Of a stretch of 64,000 nucleotides of DNA, positions 30,389 to 42,410 are shown piece by piece. The position numbers and the translations under genes were made by a program. Origin of the DNA: Excoecaria cochinchinensis (taxonomy: Eukaryota > Streptophyta > Magnoliopsida > Malpighiales > Euphorbiaceae); NCBI GenBank assembly GCA_947683425.1, contig CANTUQ010000031.1:9608501-9672500 (forward strand), given 5' to 3'. The notes beneath the pieces are model-generated. The model saw nothing but the letters and a program-made list of their open reading frames with translations. It ran no database searches and was not told the DNA's origin. Within the stretch, counting starts at the first letter, position 1, and each line of letters starts with the position of its first letter.

Positions 30389-33300
30389 ATGGAGTCTACT
30401 CGCAGATCACTTGAGGGGTCAGCCGAGAGTGCAAATCCCCGAGAGTAAGATCTGTCTATTTTTGATCCGGCTCAGCCACCTAGGGTGCAACCTGAGGCCC
30501 CTACAATCGCCTTTGAGGCTATGCTCAAGATTTCTCAGGATATGACCAGGGTTTTGGAAAGCGTTACTGCCCCTAGAGCTCCGATTGAGAATATGAGGAA
30601 GTTTGGAGTGGAGGACTTCTATGGAACCAGCTTAGATTAATTAAATAAAGCTAAGAGGTGGATTGAAAAGGTTAGTCGGGTGCTAAGGGAAATTTGGTGT
30701 CCTCCGGAGAGGGAGGTGGAGTGTGTGGTGTCCCTATTGTAGGGCTCAGCTTATAATTGGTGGACATTAGTGCTTAGGCATGCTCAGCTTCACGAGCCTA
30801 TGACATGGGAGTTCTTCGAAAGAGAATTCTGGAGTAAGTATATAACTGAGGCATTTAAGGAGGCAAGATGGGCGCAGTTTTTGAGTCTCCGACAAAGAGT
30901 GTTATCTGTGGCTAATTATAAGAAGGAGTTTAATCGACTCTGTAAGTATGCTCCGCTAGGAGTTCTCACTGAGGAGTTTCGATGTCAACAGTTTGAGGCA
31001 GGTCTGAATGAGTCTTTCAAGGTGATGTTGGTTTCTTTGATGTCTTCATCGGACATCAGTTATTATCAGATAGTGCAGGCAGCAAGAACCTTTAGAGGGT
31101 CTGGCATGGGTAGAGTAGCTTCGAGTGGTGGAGATGATGGAGCGCCTCAGTGCTCCCATTGCAGTAAGCGCCATTGGGGCAAATGTTGGTGGTTAATGGG
31201 AGGATGTTTTAGATGTGGTAGCACAGACCACTTTCTAGTCAATTGCTCGAATTTGCATGAGAATTCTCAAGGTCAGTAAGAGGTTAGTCGAGCAGGGTCG
31301 AATGCTCGTCAGGGCAGTCATGGTAGAGGTAGAGGATGGGGTTGTGGTGGATAGCCTCGGGAAAGAGAGCCCTCTGAGACAGTTGATCGCCCAGTACTGA
31401 CGGCCGCAAGAGCATATGCGATGAGAGCTCATGACGAGCAGGACGCTCCGAAAGTGAGTGTCGGTAAGTTTTTACTTTTCAACATTAAAATGTATACTTT
31501 GATAGACTCGGGGTCTACTCATTCTTATCTGTGTTCTGATAAGTTGTGTGATAAATTGGCTAATGAGGATAAACTGGATTATGAGATATGTGTGACTAGT
31601 CCGTTTGGGCAGTGTGTTAAAGTGAATCAGGTGTATCGGGATTGTCCTTTGATAGTGAAAGATAAGGAATTTCTGGTTGATCTGATTAGTCTACCATTTC
31701 ACGAGTTTGATCTAATTCTGGGTATGGATTGGTTATCTAAGCACCGAGCAATAGTTGATTACCATAGGAAAATGGTTGTGCTTAAAGACAGGGATCAGTT
31801 ACCCGTGGTTGTAAAAGGTTTGGGAAGTAACTCGCTACACAATGTAATTTCGGCTATAAAGGTAAAACGATTTATAAGGAAGGGATGTGAAGCGTATTTG
31901 GCTTTGGTTTTGGATTTTTGGCAAGGGCAAGTAAAGATACAAGATATTCCAGCAGTAAGAGAATTTGTGGATGTGTTTCCAGAGGAATTATCGGGTTTGC
32001 CACCAGAGAGAGAAGTAGAACTGTCTGTAGATATTGTGCCAAGTGCAGTTCCGATCTCTAATTCTCCGTATCGGATGACTCCGGTGGAATTAAAGGAATT
32101 GAAAAATCAATTGCAAGAGCTTTTAGATAAAGGTTTCATTCGACCAAGTGTGTCCCCTTGGGGTGCTCCGGTTCTGTTTGTCAAGAACAAGGACAGTACC
32201 TTGAGAATGTGCATTGACTACCGACAGATTAACAAGGTCATGATTAAGAACAAGTATTCGTTGCCACGGATCAAGGATCTTTTCGATCAGTTGAGAGGAG
32301 CGGGAGTGTTTTCTAAGATTGATTTGAGATCTGGTTATTACCAGTTGAGGGTTAAGGATGCAGATGTTGCGAAGATAGCTTTTCAGATGCGGTACGGTCA
32401 CTATGAATTTTTATTGATGCCATTTGGGTTGATTAACGCGCCCATAACTTTCATGGATTTAATGAACAGGGTGTTCAGACAGTATTTGGACCGTTTTGTT
32501 GTAGTGTTTATTGATGACATCCTGGTTTATTCCAAGAATTAAAGGGAACATGAGGAACATCTGAGGTTGGTATTGCAAGTGTTGAGGGACCATCAGCTCT
32601 GTGCTAAGCTTAGTAAGTGCGACTTTTGGTTAAAAGAGGTAACATTCCTTGGGCATATGGTTTCGGCTGAAGGTATTCGGGTAGATCCATCCAAAGTTAA
32701 AGTAATTGTGAACTAGTTTCCACCTAAGTCTGTGCCAAAAGTGAGAAGTTTTCTGGGTTTAGCTGGCTATTATAGGCAGTTTGTTAAGGGATTTTCACTG
32801 ATAGCTTCGCCTTTGACTCGACTTCTCCGAAAAGAGGTTAAGTTCAAGTGGTCCGATAAGTGCTAAGCAAGTTTTGAGCAGTTGAAGGATATGTTGATTA
32901 AGGCTCCTGTACTTACTCAACCCGTTTCGGGTAAAGAGTATACTATGTACAGTGATGCCTTAGGTATAGGATTGGGCTGTGTTCTGATGTAAGACGGCAA
33001 GGTGATAGCTTATCCTTCCAGACAGTTGAAACCCCATGAATAGTACTATCCAATGCATGATTTGGAATTAACAGCGGTAGTGTTTGCTCTTAAAGTGTGG
33101 CGGCACTATTTGTATGGGGAAACATGCAGGATCTTTACAGATCACAAGAGCCTGAAATATCTACTCACTCAGAAAGAATTGAACTTGAGGCAGCGAAGAT
33201 GGTTGGAGTTATTCAAAGACTATGACTGTATTATTGAGTACCATCCGGGCAAAGCAAATGTAGTGGCAGATTCTCTAAGCAGAAAATCAATTTCGGCTCT

Positions 33301-33406
33301 ATCTTTGGGTAGAGGTATGTGGAGATTTGATTCCGAAGGAGCATTAATTGCTCATTTGAAGGTTAGACTGAGTTTGAGACAACTGAAAGTGGACGCACAG
33401 TTGAGT
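30389..33406 (+). pseudogene. Element E: gag-protease-RT-RNase H part of gag-pol
   Basis: One reading frame from ATG at 30389, parallel to MDSNS in C. Gag has GVEDFYGTSLD, FFEREFWSKYI, FEAGLNESFKVML, CSHCSKRHWGKC and CFRCGSTDHFLVNC. Protease has LIDSGSTHSYL and FDLILGMDWLSKHRA. RT has SPYRMTPVELKELK, GAPVLFVKNKDSTLRMCIDY, KIDLRSGYYQ, PFGLINAP and FIDDILVYSK (catalytic DD at about 32511). RNase H has YSDALG (YSDAS mutated), LELTAVVFALKVWRHYLYG and IFTDHKSLKYLL. The end at 33300 reads YHPGKANVVADSLSRK. Ten in-frame stops are visible but no frameshift. LTR F interrupts it at 33407. Confidence 0.93.
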
Positions 33407-33479
33407 TCTAACACCCCAAAATGGCCCTAGAAGAATTACAGAGTTTTGTTCGAAAAAGGTAAGTTTATGTGCGAGAGTT

Positions 33480-33605
33480 CTGTCGCGAGCGCGACAAGTG
33501 TCGCGGGCGCGACAGAGCCCTCCAGCGATTTTCGAACTTCAGCTGGTTGGTGCGGGCGTGAGCGTTCTGTCGCGAGCGCGACAAGCGTCGCGACCGCGAC
33601 AGAAC
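33480..33605. repeat. TCGCG-type dyads near the start of LTR F
   Basis: Four copies in two pairs: TGTCGCGAGCGCGACA, TGTCGCGGGCGCGACA, then TGTCGCGAGCGCGACA and CGTCGCGACCGCGACA. Arms TGTCGCG/CGCGACA are perfect with a 2-nt centre. Confidence 0.85.
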
Positions 33606-33660
33606 CTCCTCGCGAGATGTGGGCATAAGTGGGACTAAGAGACTTGGAATTGTAAGGAGT

Positions 33661-33838
33661 TGACACGTGGCATCATAGAAGAGTGACAAGTGTCATCATA
33701 GAAGAGTGACAAGTGGCGGCATATGAGAGTGACAAGTGGCATTGTAGGAGTGTGCCAAGTGTCATTGTATGAGAGTGACACATGGCGGCGTAGGAGCATA
33801 ACAAGTGGCTACAAGAGAGAGTGACATGTGGCATGGGG
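33661..33838 (+). promoter_or_regulatory. Eight 23-bp repeats with G-box-like cores in LTR F
   Basis: Units start at 33661, 33684, 33707, 33730, 33753, 33776, 33799 and 33822. Cores are ACACGTGGC (exact G-box/ABRE type), ACAAGTGTC, ACAAGTGGC (three copies), CCAAGTGTC, ACACATGGC and ACATGTGGC. They lie about 150-300 bp upstream of a pyrimidine-rich stretch (33950-34080) that looks like a transcription start and leader, so an enhancer role is plausible. Confidence 0.75.
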
Positions 33839-36488
33839 CTTTTTGGATGGAGATGAATTAATGAGAGTGGTTGGCATTAAATGGAAGTGGGTGGCATTAA
33901 GGTGAGGACTTGTTGGCTTTGGTTTGGTTTTGACCGGCCACTTTCCTATTCTCACTTTCATTTTTCTGCATTTGGCTCATTGCTCACCTTTTTCTTCTCT
34001 CTTTGCTCTTAGTTGCCGTGTCCCTTTTCCTTGCCATTTCCTTGCTTTTCTTCCTCTTTTTCTTTGTTCTTTGAGAGAATCTCTTGGATTGGTTTGAAGA
34101 GGAGAAGTCAAGGGTTGAGTTGGGTTCTTAAGAAGAAGGTAATTGGCTTGATTTTAGCATTGGTCTTCTTCTTTTGTTTATTTTCTGTTTTTGATTTAAA
34201 GTGAAATCCATGGATTAAGTGATCTCTTGGTTTGTTGTGCAAGAAAGCGGTGGATAAGAGGCTAGTGAAGGGAAAGGAGAAGCTCATAATTGATTAGAGA
34301 GAGATGGTTAAGCCACCTAAGGTAGGGATCGAGTGTAACTGTGTTAACTTTGCATGTGTTTATATGAGAAATGCTTGAACAAATACATGTAAAAATAAAG
34401 AGATGCTTGATGAGCTTTAATTAGCTCAAGATGTTCATTTTGATTGCTTACAGTGCTCATGACAAGTGTATATATGTTTAAAGTATGTAACTTGATCATT
34501 TAAGTGTTTGTGTTGATAATATAGTTTGATTTTGCAAAATTATGCTTATTTGTCATCAGACCTCTGTGTATTGTATTTGTGATAAGTAGAGCTATAAGAC
34601 TCCAATTGTGTTGATTCCAATTGCATTTGAAAGATAAGACCCATATCTAGAAATTTCTAAAGGGTGCTTGATCTAATTCAGGACCTAAGTATCCCAAAAA
34701 GTAATTAAAACGTAGGTGACCCTGTTCTGGCGGGTTCACTAGAACAGTATATGTTGTTTAGATCATAGCATTTGTTATAGATATCTAAACGACCTGAAAA
34801 TTATTCCATTTGAAAGCTAACATCCTATAGAATAATTGTTAAGAAGAACGTTTTGCCTAAAAAAGACGTTTAGAGGTTCATTTAGTCGATACAAGTTTAG
34901 GGTAAAAAGTGGTGTCGTGAGGCACCAAAGGCGAGTCTTCTGTCGCGAGCGCGACACATGTCGCGACCTCGCGACAGAACAACTCATTTTAAGCTTTTTC
35001 TCCTTCATTTTGAGCTCCTAGTTGGCATGGCTCAACCCCTCGCCTTTCCCCTCAACTAAATTCTATATTTTCTTGATATTTTACTCCCCGGAATGAACCC
35101 GTATTATCCCGGAATGTTTCTGTGATTTATACCCTACAAGTTTAGGGTTATCAAATGATTATAGGATTAGTTATCTATGTAACCAATGCTACAGCACAAG
35201 AGTTAGCATTGACCATGAGATGCCATGTGATATGAATAGTTATATAATGCATTTGGTATCGAGTATAGAGCCTTTTTGTAATCTATCTTCTGTCGTGAGC
35301 GCGACCTCTTGTCGCGATCGCGACAATGAACTTGGCTTCTGTCGCGAGCGCGACTTCTTATCGCGATCTCGACAGTGTGTCACACCACAAAATAGCCCTG
35401 GTCGGATTGTGCATGCTAAGTCGGGATCGGAAGGGTATTTCAGTAATTTATGCTTGAGAAAGTTGTAGTGTTAAGGACCTAATTGAAAAGATAATTAAGT
35501 TTGTAAGGAAAGAAATGTGTAAGTGAGTGAAGTGTTATTTGTCTATGGACTAAAGAGCATTAATGGATTGGGAATAGTCTTAGTGGAGTTTGTGGTCTAA
35601 TTAGGATCTGCCATGTGGGCTTGTTAGGTGGGCATTGAATGAAGAAAAGAAGAAAGGAAAGAGGAAGAGAGGGAGAACACAGATAGCATTCCCGTTCGTT
35701 CTCTCCTCTCACTCCTCCCCTTCTTCTTCTCTTCTCCTTTCTCTGCTTTTCCTTACTTTATCATTTGGCTTGGAGTTGTGTTCGGCTTGGTGGAGTTTGT
35801 ACTTTGCTTGAAGAGGTAAATTGGGTTAAGGTTTCTATGTACTGTTCTTCTTCATCTTTTCCTGGTTTTACATCAGTTAGGGTTTGGCTAAGATTTTATG
35901 GGTTTCTTGTTTGTGCAAGCCTTGGATTGTAAGAAGAAGCAAAGTAAAGGCAAGGAAAGGATTGAGGTTTGATCTTGAAGCGTGATTTTGGATCGTCATT
36001 TCCAGGTTTGGGAGATTGTCTTGAATGCATGCAATATTTGAAGAGCTTCTGTGTTCTTGTCTCTGCCCTTTTTCTCACTGGGCTTATAAATGGGTTTGCT
36101 TTGCTTAATTTCTGGAAATTGGTGTGTTTTGGTATGTGTATATGCATGATTATGTGAATAAATGTGTTAGTAATGCATGATAGGAATTGAATTGAAGTTA
36201 CTGAGCTTTGGGTTTTGAACTTATTGTATTTTTAGGGTTTATGCTCTAGAATGGATTAAATGTGTTTAAGCATGGTTTTGATTGTTTGATTGTTGAATTA
36301 ACCGCAATTATCTTGTTTATGCTGTTTGGAAGATCGATTGTAAGGTAAGATGAATTTGGTGGTGTTTTGAATTAGTTTGAAAATGATTTTATCGAGTCGT
36401 TTGAATTCTGGGTAAGCTGGGAATGGAAAATCGCGTCTCTGTCGAATTTCCATTTCCAGTATGTGTCGAGACTTCCTGAGAGAGACAA

Positions 36489-36873
36489 GTCACGAGACGT
36501 GACTCCCAGTCACGCCACGTGACTCTGTCTCCCAGTCACAACGCGTGACTTCTCGGCGGACTGGACAAAGCCGTGAGGCGTGACCCCCAGTCACGAAGCG
36601 TGACTGCCTTGTGAGAGGCAAGTCACGTCTCGTGACTTAGAGTCATGTCCCGTGACTCTTGTGAGGAGGCGTGACTTAGAGTCACGTCCCGTGACTCTCT
36701 TGGAGACATATCACGAGACGTGACATAGAGTCACGACTCGTGACTCTTGTGAGGAGCCAGGCGTGACATAGAGTCACGTCCCGTGACCCTCTTGCAGGTC
36801 GCGAGGCGTGACACTAGGTCACGTCCCGTGACCCTAGTTTGAGGCCAGTCATGAGTCGTGACATGGCTCGTGA
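36489..36873. repeat. Array of GTCACG/CGTGAC dyads, G 5' LTR
   Basis: More than 12 units such as GTCACGTCCCGTGAC, GTCACGACTCGTGAC, GTCACGCCACGTGAC and TCACGAGACGTGACA. Arms are CACG/CGTG with a 2-4 nt centre, and a frequent linker is TTAGAGT or ATAGAGT. Confidence 0.85.
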
Positions 36874-37655
36874 CCGACCCCTCTTCAGCCCCATTTTCCG
36901 ATTTAGCCCAGTTTTAACCAAAATGAATTTCCTATTTCTTCTGTATGAATTGGTATGGACTTATACTGTTGTATGTTTCATGTTATATTGTTATATGCTC
37001 TTGTATGGTCTGTTCTGTTTTGCCTGGTTCCCCAAGTGACTGGTTTTCTTAAAATGATTCTCAAATGCTTTTATGCCTTTTTCCCCTTTTGTGATGCTTA
37101 TCCTTGACTTGATTCTTCTCTTAGAATAATCTGCCATGTTTATGAGTACATTGTATCAGTACGTGATTGATTTGATGCATTTTAATCATTGGCATAATAT
37201 GATTCCACATGTGTTCCTGATATGCTTTAGTTTGAAGAGTAGTGCTAGAATGTTATTGATTGAATTATTACATGCTCCAGAATATGACTTGTATGAAGTA
37301 TGATTGATATTATGCTTTAGCCTTTGAACTCAATGTGTTATGTTTAAATGTAATTTGGACTATGCATGATTTATGCTTAGTATCTTCACCTAATGCATGA
37401 TTAAGATTTTGTATTGATAATCATTGGCATGGTAGTGCTTCTATACCTGATTCTTGGCATGCTTTAGAACATTGTTTAATGTTAAAGTGTATGGACTGTA
37501 ATATGTTTTGCAATGCGAATTGCATGATATATGACCGACTTAATGAGCTTATTGATATGTCTATTGTACTTTGGTTTATGCACGATGTTTATATAATTAT
37601 GCGTTGTGCGATTCGAAATGTGAATTGTTTTATGCATGACCTGCGAGAGTCAGTC

Positions 37656-37929
37656 TAGTGGATAGTTAGGCATGCCTAATAGAGTCTTATGTAGCTGCAG
37701 TGCCCTTTGAACGTTTGGACCCTGATCAGGTCCCCCGACTGGTTCCTCGCGAACCCCCCATCAGTACGGATCCTCGTGATCCTTTTTAATGTATTTGGAT
37801 CGGGTTAAGATCCCCCTTCAGTAAAATGCTTTTGTGATAAAATAAAATGGTTTTCGATTCGTACCCGTAAGGTACCCTTTGGCCAACTTGTACCCGTAAG
37901 GTACTAATCAGTACACTCGTTATCCACTA
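37656..37929 (+). promoter_or_regulatory. Multi-hairpin LTR domain, G 5' copy
   Basis: Closing arms are TAGTGGATA (37656-37664) and TATCCACTA (37921-37929), a perfect 9-bp pair. Inside, in order, are TTAGGCATGCCTAA, GGACC-CTGATCA-GGTCC, GGTTC-CTCGC-GAACC, GGATC-CTCGT-GATCC, GGATC-GGGTTAA-GATCC and twice GTACC-CGTAA-GGTAC. Confidence 0.85.
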
Positions 37930-38807
37930 TTATGAGTCAGCAGGTACTTTATTGGTTGTGTTACTTTGAAATAACTATCAGAATGTGATATCCGTTTGAG
38001 CATGATAAGGATTTCAGAAATCAGTTTATATGTATATGAATGTGACTATGGGCTTCAGAATGTATGTCTGTATTAAGTAAGCATGATTTTATATCTAACA
38101 TGATTATCCGTACTTGCCATGTGATTTGTTGTAAGTTTCTGAATGCTTTGAAATGATTCAATTGATGTATTTAAGTATATGACTTAAGCATAGTTTTGTT
38201 ATATGTATTAGCATGTGGACTGAGGCAGTTGTGATGGTAAGTATGTGATGATTAACTGTACTTTCTACATGATGATGATATGAATGTAATGCTATGTGGT
38301 TATGCCTTCAGTCTCCGCTATCAGAGTATTTTTGCATGATACTTAACATATTAGAGTTGCGCAGCGGTATTGTGATGCTCTAAATGTTGTACCTTGGATT
38401 TTTGACTAGTGTGTGTGTTTAGTATGTCAAAGTATGTTGTTTAGCTAGCATTCTCAACATGATGATTGGGTTGTCAGTTCAGGTATGGGTACTTAGTTAT
38501 GTCAATTGCATGTGTAAAGCTTATGTGACTCCGCACGGTAAGATGTTGATATTTGTTACCATTGTAGGTATATGAATGTAATATAGTATGTAGTTCTGCA
38601 TGATGATACTTGTATCGTGTATTATCTTATGTCTGTTTTGGCCTATTCTGGACATGAGTATATGTTATGGTTGTGAGTTATCGAATGAATGCCTTTACTA
38701 TGCCAGCATGATCATATTTGTTATGAATATCCGCATTTGTCATTTGAGTGTGTTATGCCTCGGCGACCATTGTCAATGGCCGTCCATTTTCTTGTGTGTT
38801 CTCCCCA

Positions 38808-38846
38808 CTAAGCATTTATCGCTTAGCACGGATTTCCTTTCCGTGC
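38808..38846 (+). promoter_or_regulatory. Double hairpin, G 5' copy
   Basis: CTAAGCA-TTTAT-CGCTTAG (one mismatch) and CACGGA-n7-TCCGTG, then CAGGTGGC. Confidence 0.7.
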
Positions 38847-39319
38847 AGGTGGCAGGTTTGGTTCTGTTCGAGTCGTGCTTCTGCGGGGTCGGCCACATAG
38901 GAGTTAGAAGTTCTGTATTTTGTTCAACTTCTGTAATTTAGCTTTTGTATTTCTGTAGTTTTATTTATGTAATTTATCAGGTAATGACCTTGAGATTACG
39001 TTGGGAATGTAATAGTTAATATGCGTTTACGTTTAGTTATTCCTTTATTTTATTATTTTGCTTATGCTTCCGTTGAATGGTTATATGTATGCTTCTGTGT
39101 ATGCTTCTGCTTAGTGTCTGCGTGTGCGTGAGTTATTACATGATCAGTTCGTGCCTTCAGGTAAGGTAAGTTTTTAATTAATCCGTATTTTTTGTTTGCA
39201 CGTTATGTAAGAAAGTATGCTTCCATATTGTGCGTGTGCATATCTATATGAGTGAGCATCGTGTAGAGCATCCGTCGGCGTCCTTCCAACGGGGACGGCG
39301 ATGGGGGTGTTACAGTTAG

Positions 39320-39331
39320 TGGTATCAGAGC
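39320..39331 (+). other. Element G primer-binding site
   Basis: TGGTATCAGAGC, the initiator-Met-tRNA complement, five bases after the LTR end. Confidence 0.92.
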
Positions 39332-39442
39332 CCAGATTTGATGGTTCTGGGTGTGTTGTTTGTTAGGTGTTGAGTCTTTGCATGAAAGTCAGCTTTGTGT
39401 CGTGGCCTAATGAAGATGCATCTTGTTTTGTGTCATGTCTAG

Positions 39443-40024
39443 ATGGAGTCTGATCCTAGTGAGAATGTGGGCGAGACAACAGAAAGTGTGAATCGAGTTA
39501 GTGCTGATCAGAAGGTTTTCGAGTGTTTTCCAGTTGAAGATTCTGGTCGGGTTTCTAAGGATAGGGCTCTTGTATAAGGGTTGATTCGGATTTTGAATAG
39601 ATTGACTGCTCCTCGTACTTCTCAAGAAGTTGTGCGGCATGTTCCTCAGAAGAGAAAAGGATCGGTTAGTGAAGTGCCAGCAGGGAAAAGAGTTCGAGAG
39701 GCATCGTTGTGTCAACAATGTCAGAAGCAACATGGGAACAAGTGTAGGAAGTGGGTACCATCAAGTTGTCAGCACTGCCAGAAGCGACATCGTGGCCCAT
39801 GTCGGAAGCTCTCAGGTGCTTGTTTCAGGTGTGGCAGTATGGAACACCAGATTGCCGGTTGTCCTAAGAAGATGAGTGAGAGTCTAGCTGGGCAAGCTAG
39901 GAAGGAAGTGGAGGATTTGCTCAGATCTTCTCGAGTGCCTACAGAGTTTGTAGCGTCTAGCAAGGATTCGAAAGAGACCGCAGGTTCTTCTGGTAAGTTA
40001 CTTTGCAAGCTCTTGTTTAAGTAA
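39443..40024 (+). pseudogene. Element G: miniature gag with three zinc motifs and no capsid region
   Basis: ATG at 39443 starts MESDPSENVG, parallel to MESTRRSLEG in E. A TAA at 39575 (LV-stop-GL) interrupts the frame, probably from CAA. The frame continues to 40024, 193 codons in all. It keeps the N-terminus and the nucleic-acid-binding part: CQQCQKQHGNKC and CQHCQKRHRGPC (both C-x2-C-x3-H-x3-C), then CFRCGSMEHQIAGC (canonical knuckle). The capsid-like centre present in C and E is missing, and the first zinc motif is present twice where C and E have one. Whether a protein is made, for instance by read-through or from the ATG-less second part, is unknown. Confidence 0.8.
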
Positions 40025-40103
40025 GTTTTGTTTGTTTGGGTTGTGTGGATGTAAGTGTTTCGCTATGAATTTCGAGGACGAAATTCTTTTAGGAGGGAAG
40101 AGT
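40025..40103 (+). other. Element G: end-of-pol remnant and polypurine tract
   Basis: AATTTCGAGGACGAAATTCT parallels the last codons of element E pol (NFEDKILL) and is followed by AGGAGGGAAGAG just before the 3' LTR. This shows that G kept both ends of a Tekay internal region. Confidence 0.75.
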
Positions 40104-42410
40104 TGTCACACCCCAAAATAGCCCTGGTCAGATTGTGCATGCTAAGTCGGGATTGGAAGGGTATTTCAGTAATTTGTGCTTGAGAAAGTTGGAGTGTTAA
40201 GGACCTAATTGAAAAAGATAATTAAGTTTGTAAGGAAAGAAATGTGTAAGTGAGTGAAGTGTTATTTGTCTAAGGACTAAAGAGCATTAATGGATTGGGA
40301 ATAGTCTTAGTGGAGTTTGTGGTCTAATTAGGATCTGCCATGTGGGCTTGTTAGGTGGGCATTGAATGAAGAAAAGAAGAAAGGAAAGAGGAAGAGAGGG
40401 AGAACACAGATAGCATTCCCGTTCGTTCTCTCCTCTCACGCCTCCCCTTCTTCTTCTCTTCTCCTTTCTCTGCTTTTCCTTACTTTATCATTTGGCTTGG
40501 AGTTGTGTTTGGCTTGTGGAGTTTGTACTTTGCTTGAAGAGGTAAATTGGGTTAAGGTTTCTACGTATTGTTCTTCTTTATCTTTTCCTTGTTTTACTTC
40601 AGTTAGGGTTTGGCTAAGATTTTGTGGGTTTCTTGTTTGTGCAAGCCTTAGATTGTAAGAAGAAGCAAAGTAAAGGCAAGGAAAGGATTGAGGTTTGATC
40701 TTGAAGCGTGATTTTGTATCGTCATTTCCAGGTTTGGGAGATTGTCTTGAATGCATGCAATGTTTGAAGAGCTTCTGTGTTCTTGTCTCTGCCCTTTTTC
40801 TCACTGGGCTTATAAATGGGTTTGCTTTGCTTAATTTCTGGAAATTGGTGTGTTTTGGTATGTGTATATGCATGATTATGTGAATAAATGTGTTAGTAAT
40901 GCATGATAGGAATTGAATTGAAGTTACTGAGCTTTGGGTTTTGAACTTATTGTATTTTTAGGGTTTATGCTCTAGAATGGATTAAATGTGTTTAAGCATG
41001 GTTTTGATTGTTTGATTGTTGAATAAACTGCAATTATCTTGTTTATGCTGTTTGGAAGATCGATTGTAAGGTAAGATGAATTTGGTGGTGTTTTGAATTA
41101 GTTTGAAAATGATTTTATCGAGTCGTTTGAATTCTGGGTAAGCTGGGAATGGAAAATCGCGTCTCTGTCGAATTTCCATTTCCAGTATGTGTCGAGACTT
41201 CCTGAGAGAGACAAGTCACGAGACGTGACTCCTAGTCACGCCACGTGACTCTGTCTCCCAGTCACAACGCGTGACTTCTCGGCGGACTGGACAAAGCCGT
41301 GAGGCGTGACCCCCAGTCGCGAAGCGTGACTGCCTTGTGAGAGGCAAGTCATGTCTCGTGACTTAGAGTCACGTCTCGTGATTTAGAGTCACGTCCCGTG
41401 ACTCTTGTGAGGAGGCGTGACTTAGAGTCACGTCCCGTGACTCTCTTGGAGACATGTCACGAGACGTAACATAGAGTCACGACTCGTGACTCTTGTGAGG
41501 AGCCAGGCGTGACATAGAGTCACGTCCCGTGACCCTCTTGCAGGTCGCGAGGCGTGACACTAGGTCACATCCCGTGACCCTCCTTTGAGGTTAGTCATGA
41601 GTCGTGACATGGCTCGTGACCGACCCCTCTTCAGCCCCATTTTCCGATTTAGCCCAGTTTTAACCAAAATGAATTTCCTATTTCTTCTGTATGAATTGGT
41701 ATGGACTTATACTGTTGTATGTTTCATGTTATACTGTTATATGCTCTTGTATGGTATGTTCTATTTTGCCTGGTTCCCCAAGTGACTGGTTTTCTTAAAT
41801 GATTCTCAAATGCTTTTATGCCTTTTTCCCCTTTTGTGATGCTTATCCTTGATTGGATTCTTCTCTTAGAATAATCTGCCATGTTTATGAGTACATTGTA
41901 TCAGTCCGTGATTGATTTGATGCATTTTAATCATTGGCATAATATGATTCCACATGTGTTCCTGATATGCTTTAGTTTGAAGAGTAGTGCTAGAATGTTA
42001 TTGATTGAATTATTACATGCTCCAGAATATGACTTGTATGAAGTATGATTGATATTATGCTTTAGTCTTTGAACTCAATGTGTTATGTTTAAATGTAATT
42101 TGGACTATGCATGATTTATGCTTAGTATCTTCACCTAATGCATGATTAAGATTTTGTATTGATAATCATTGGCATGGTAGTGCTTCTATACCTGATTCTT
42201 GGCATGCTTTAGAACATTGTTTAATGTTAAAGTGTATGGACTGTAATATGTTTTGCAATGCGAATTGCATGATATATGACCGACTTTATGAGCTTATTGA
42301 TATGTCTATTGTACTCTGGTTTATGCATGATGTTTATATAATTATGCATTGTGCGATTCGAAATGTGAATTGTTTTATGCATGACCTGCGAGAGTCAGTC
42401 TGGTGGATAG

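Larger units (their letters stand above)
35378..39314 (+). repeat. Element G 5' LTR
   Basis: TGTCACACC...GGGTGTTACA. It contains a CT-rich leader (about 35695-35750), a donor-like GAAGAGGTAAAT (about 35810), a dyad array (36489-36873), a multi-hairpin domain (37656-37929) and a double hairpin (38808-38846). The small ORFs within (35969-36157, 36839-37039, 38600-38941) recur in the other LTR simply because the LTRs are copies; none resembles a known protein. Confidence 0.95.

Noticed and set aside
36839..38941. Small ORFs repeated at 41585-43764 as possible conserved genes
   Set aside because: They are conserved only because both LTRs of element G are copies; they have no domain features and no support in related LTRs.
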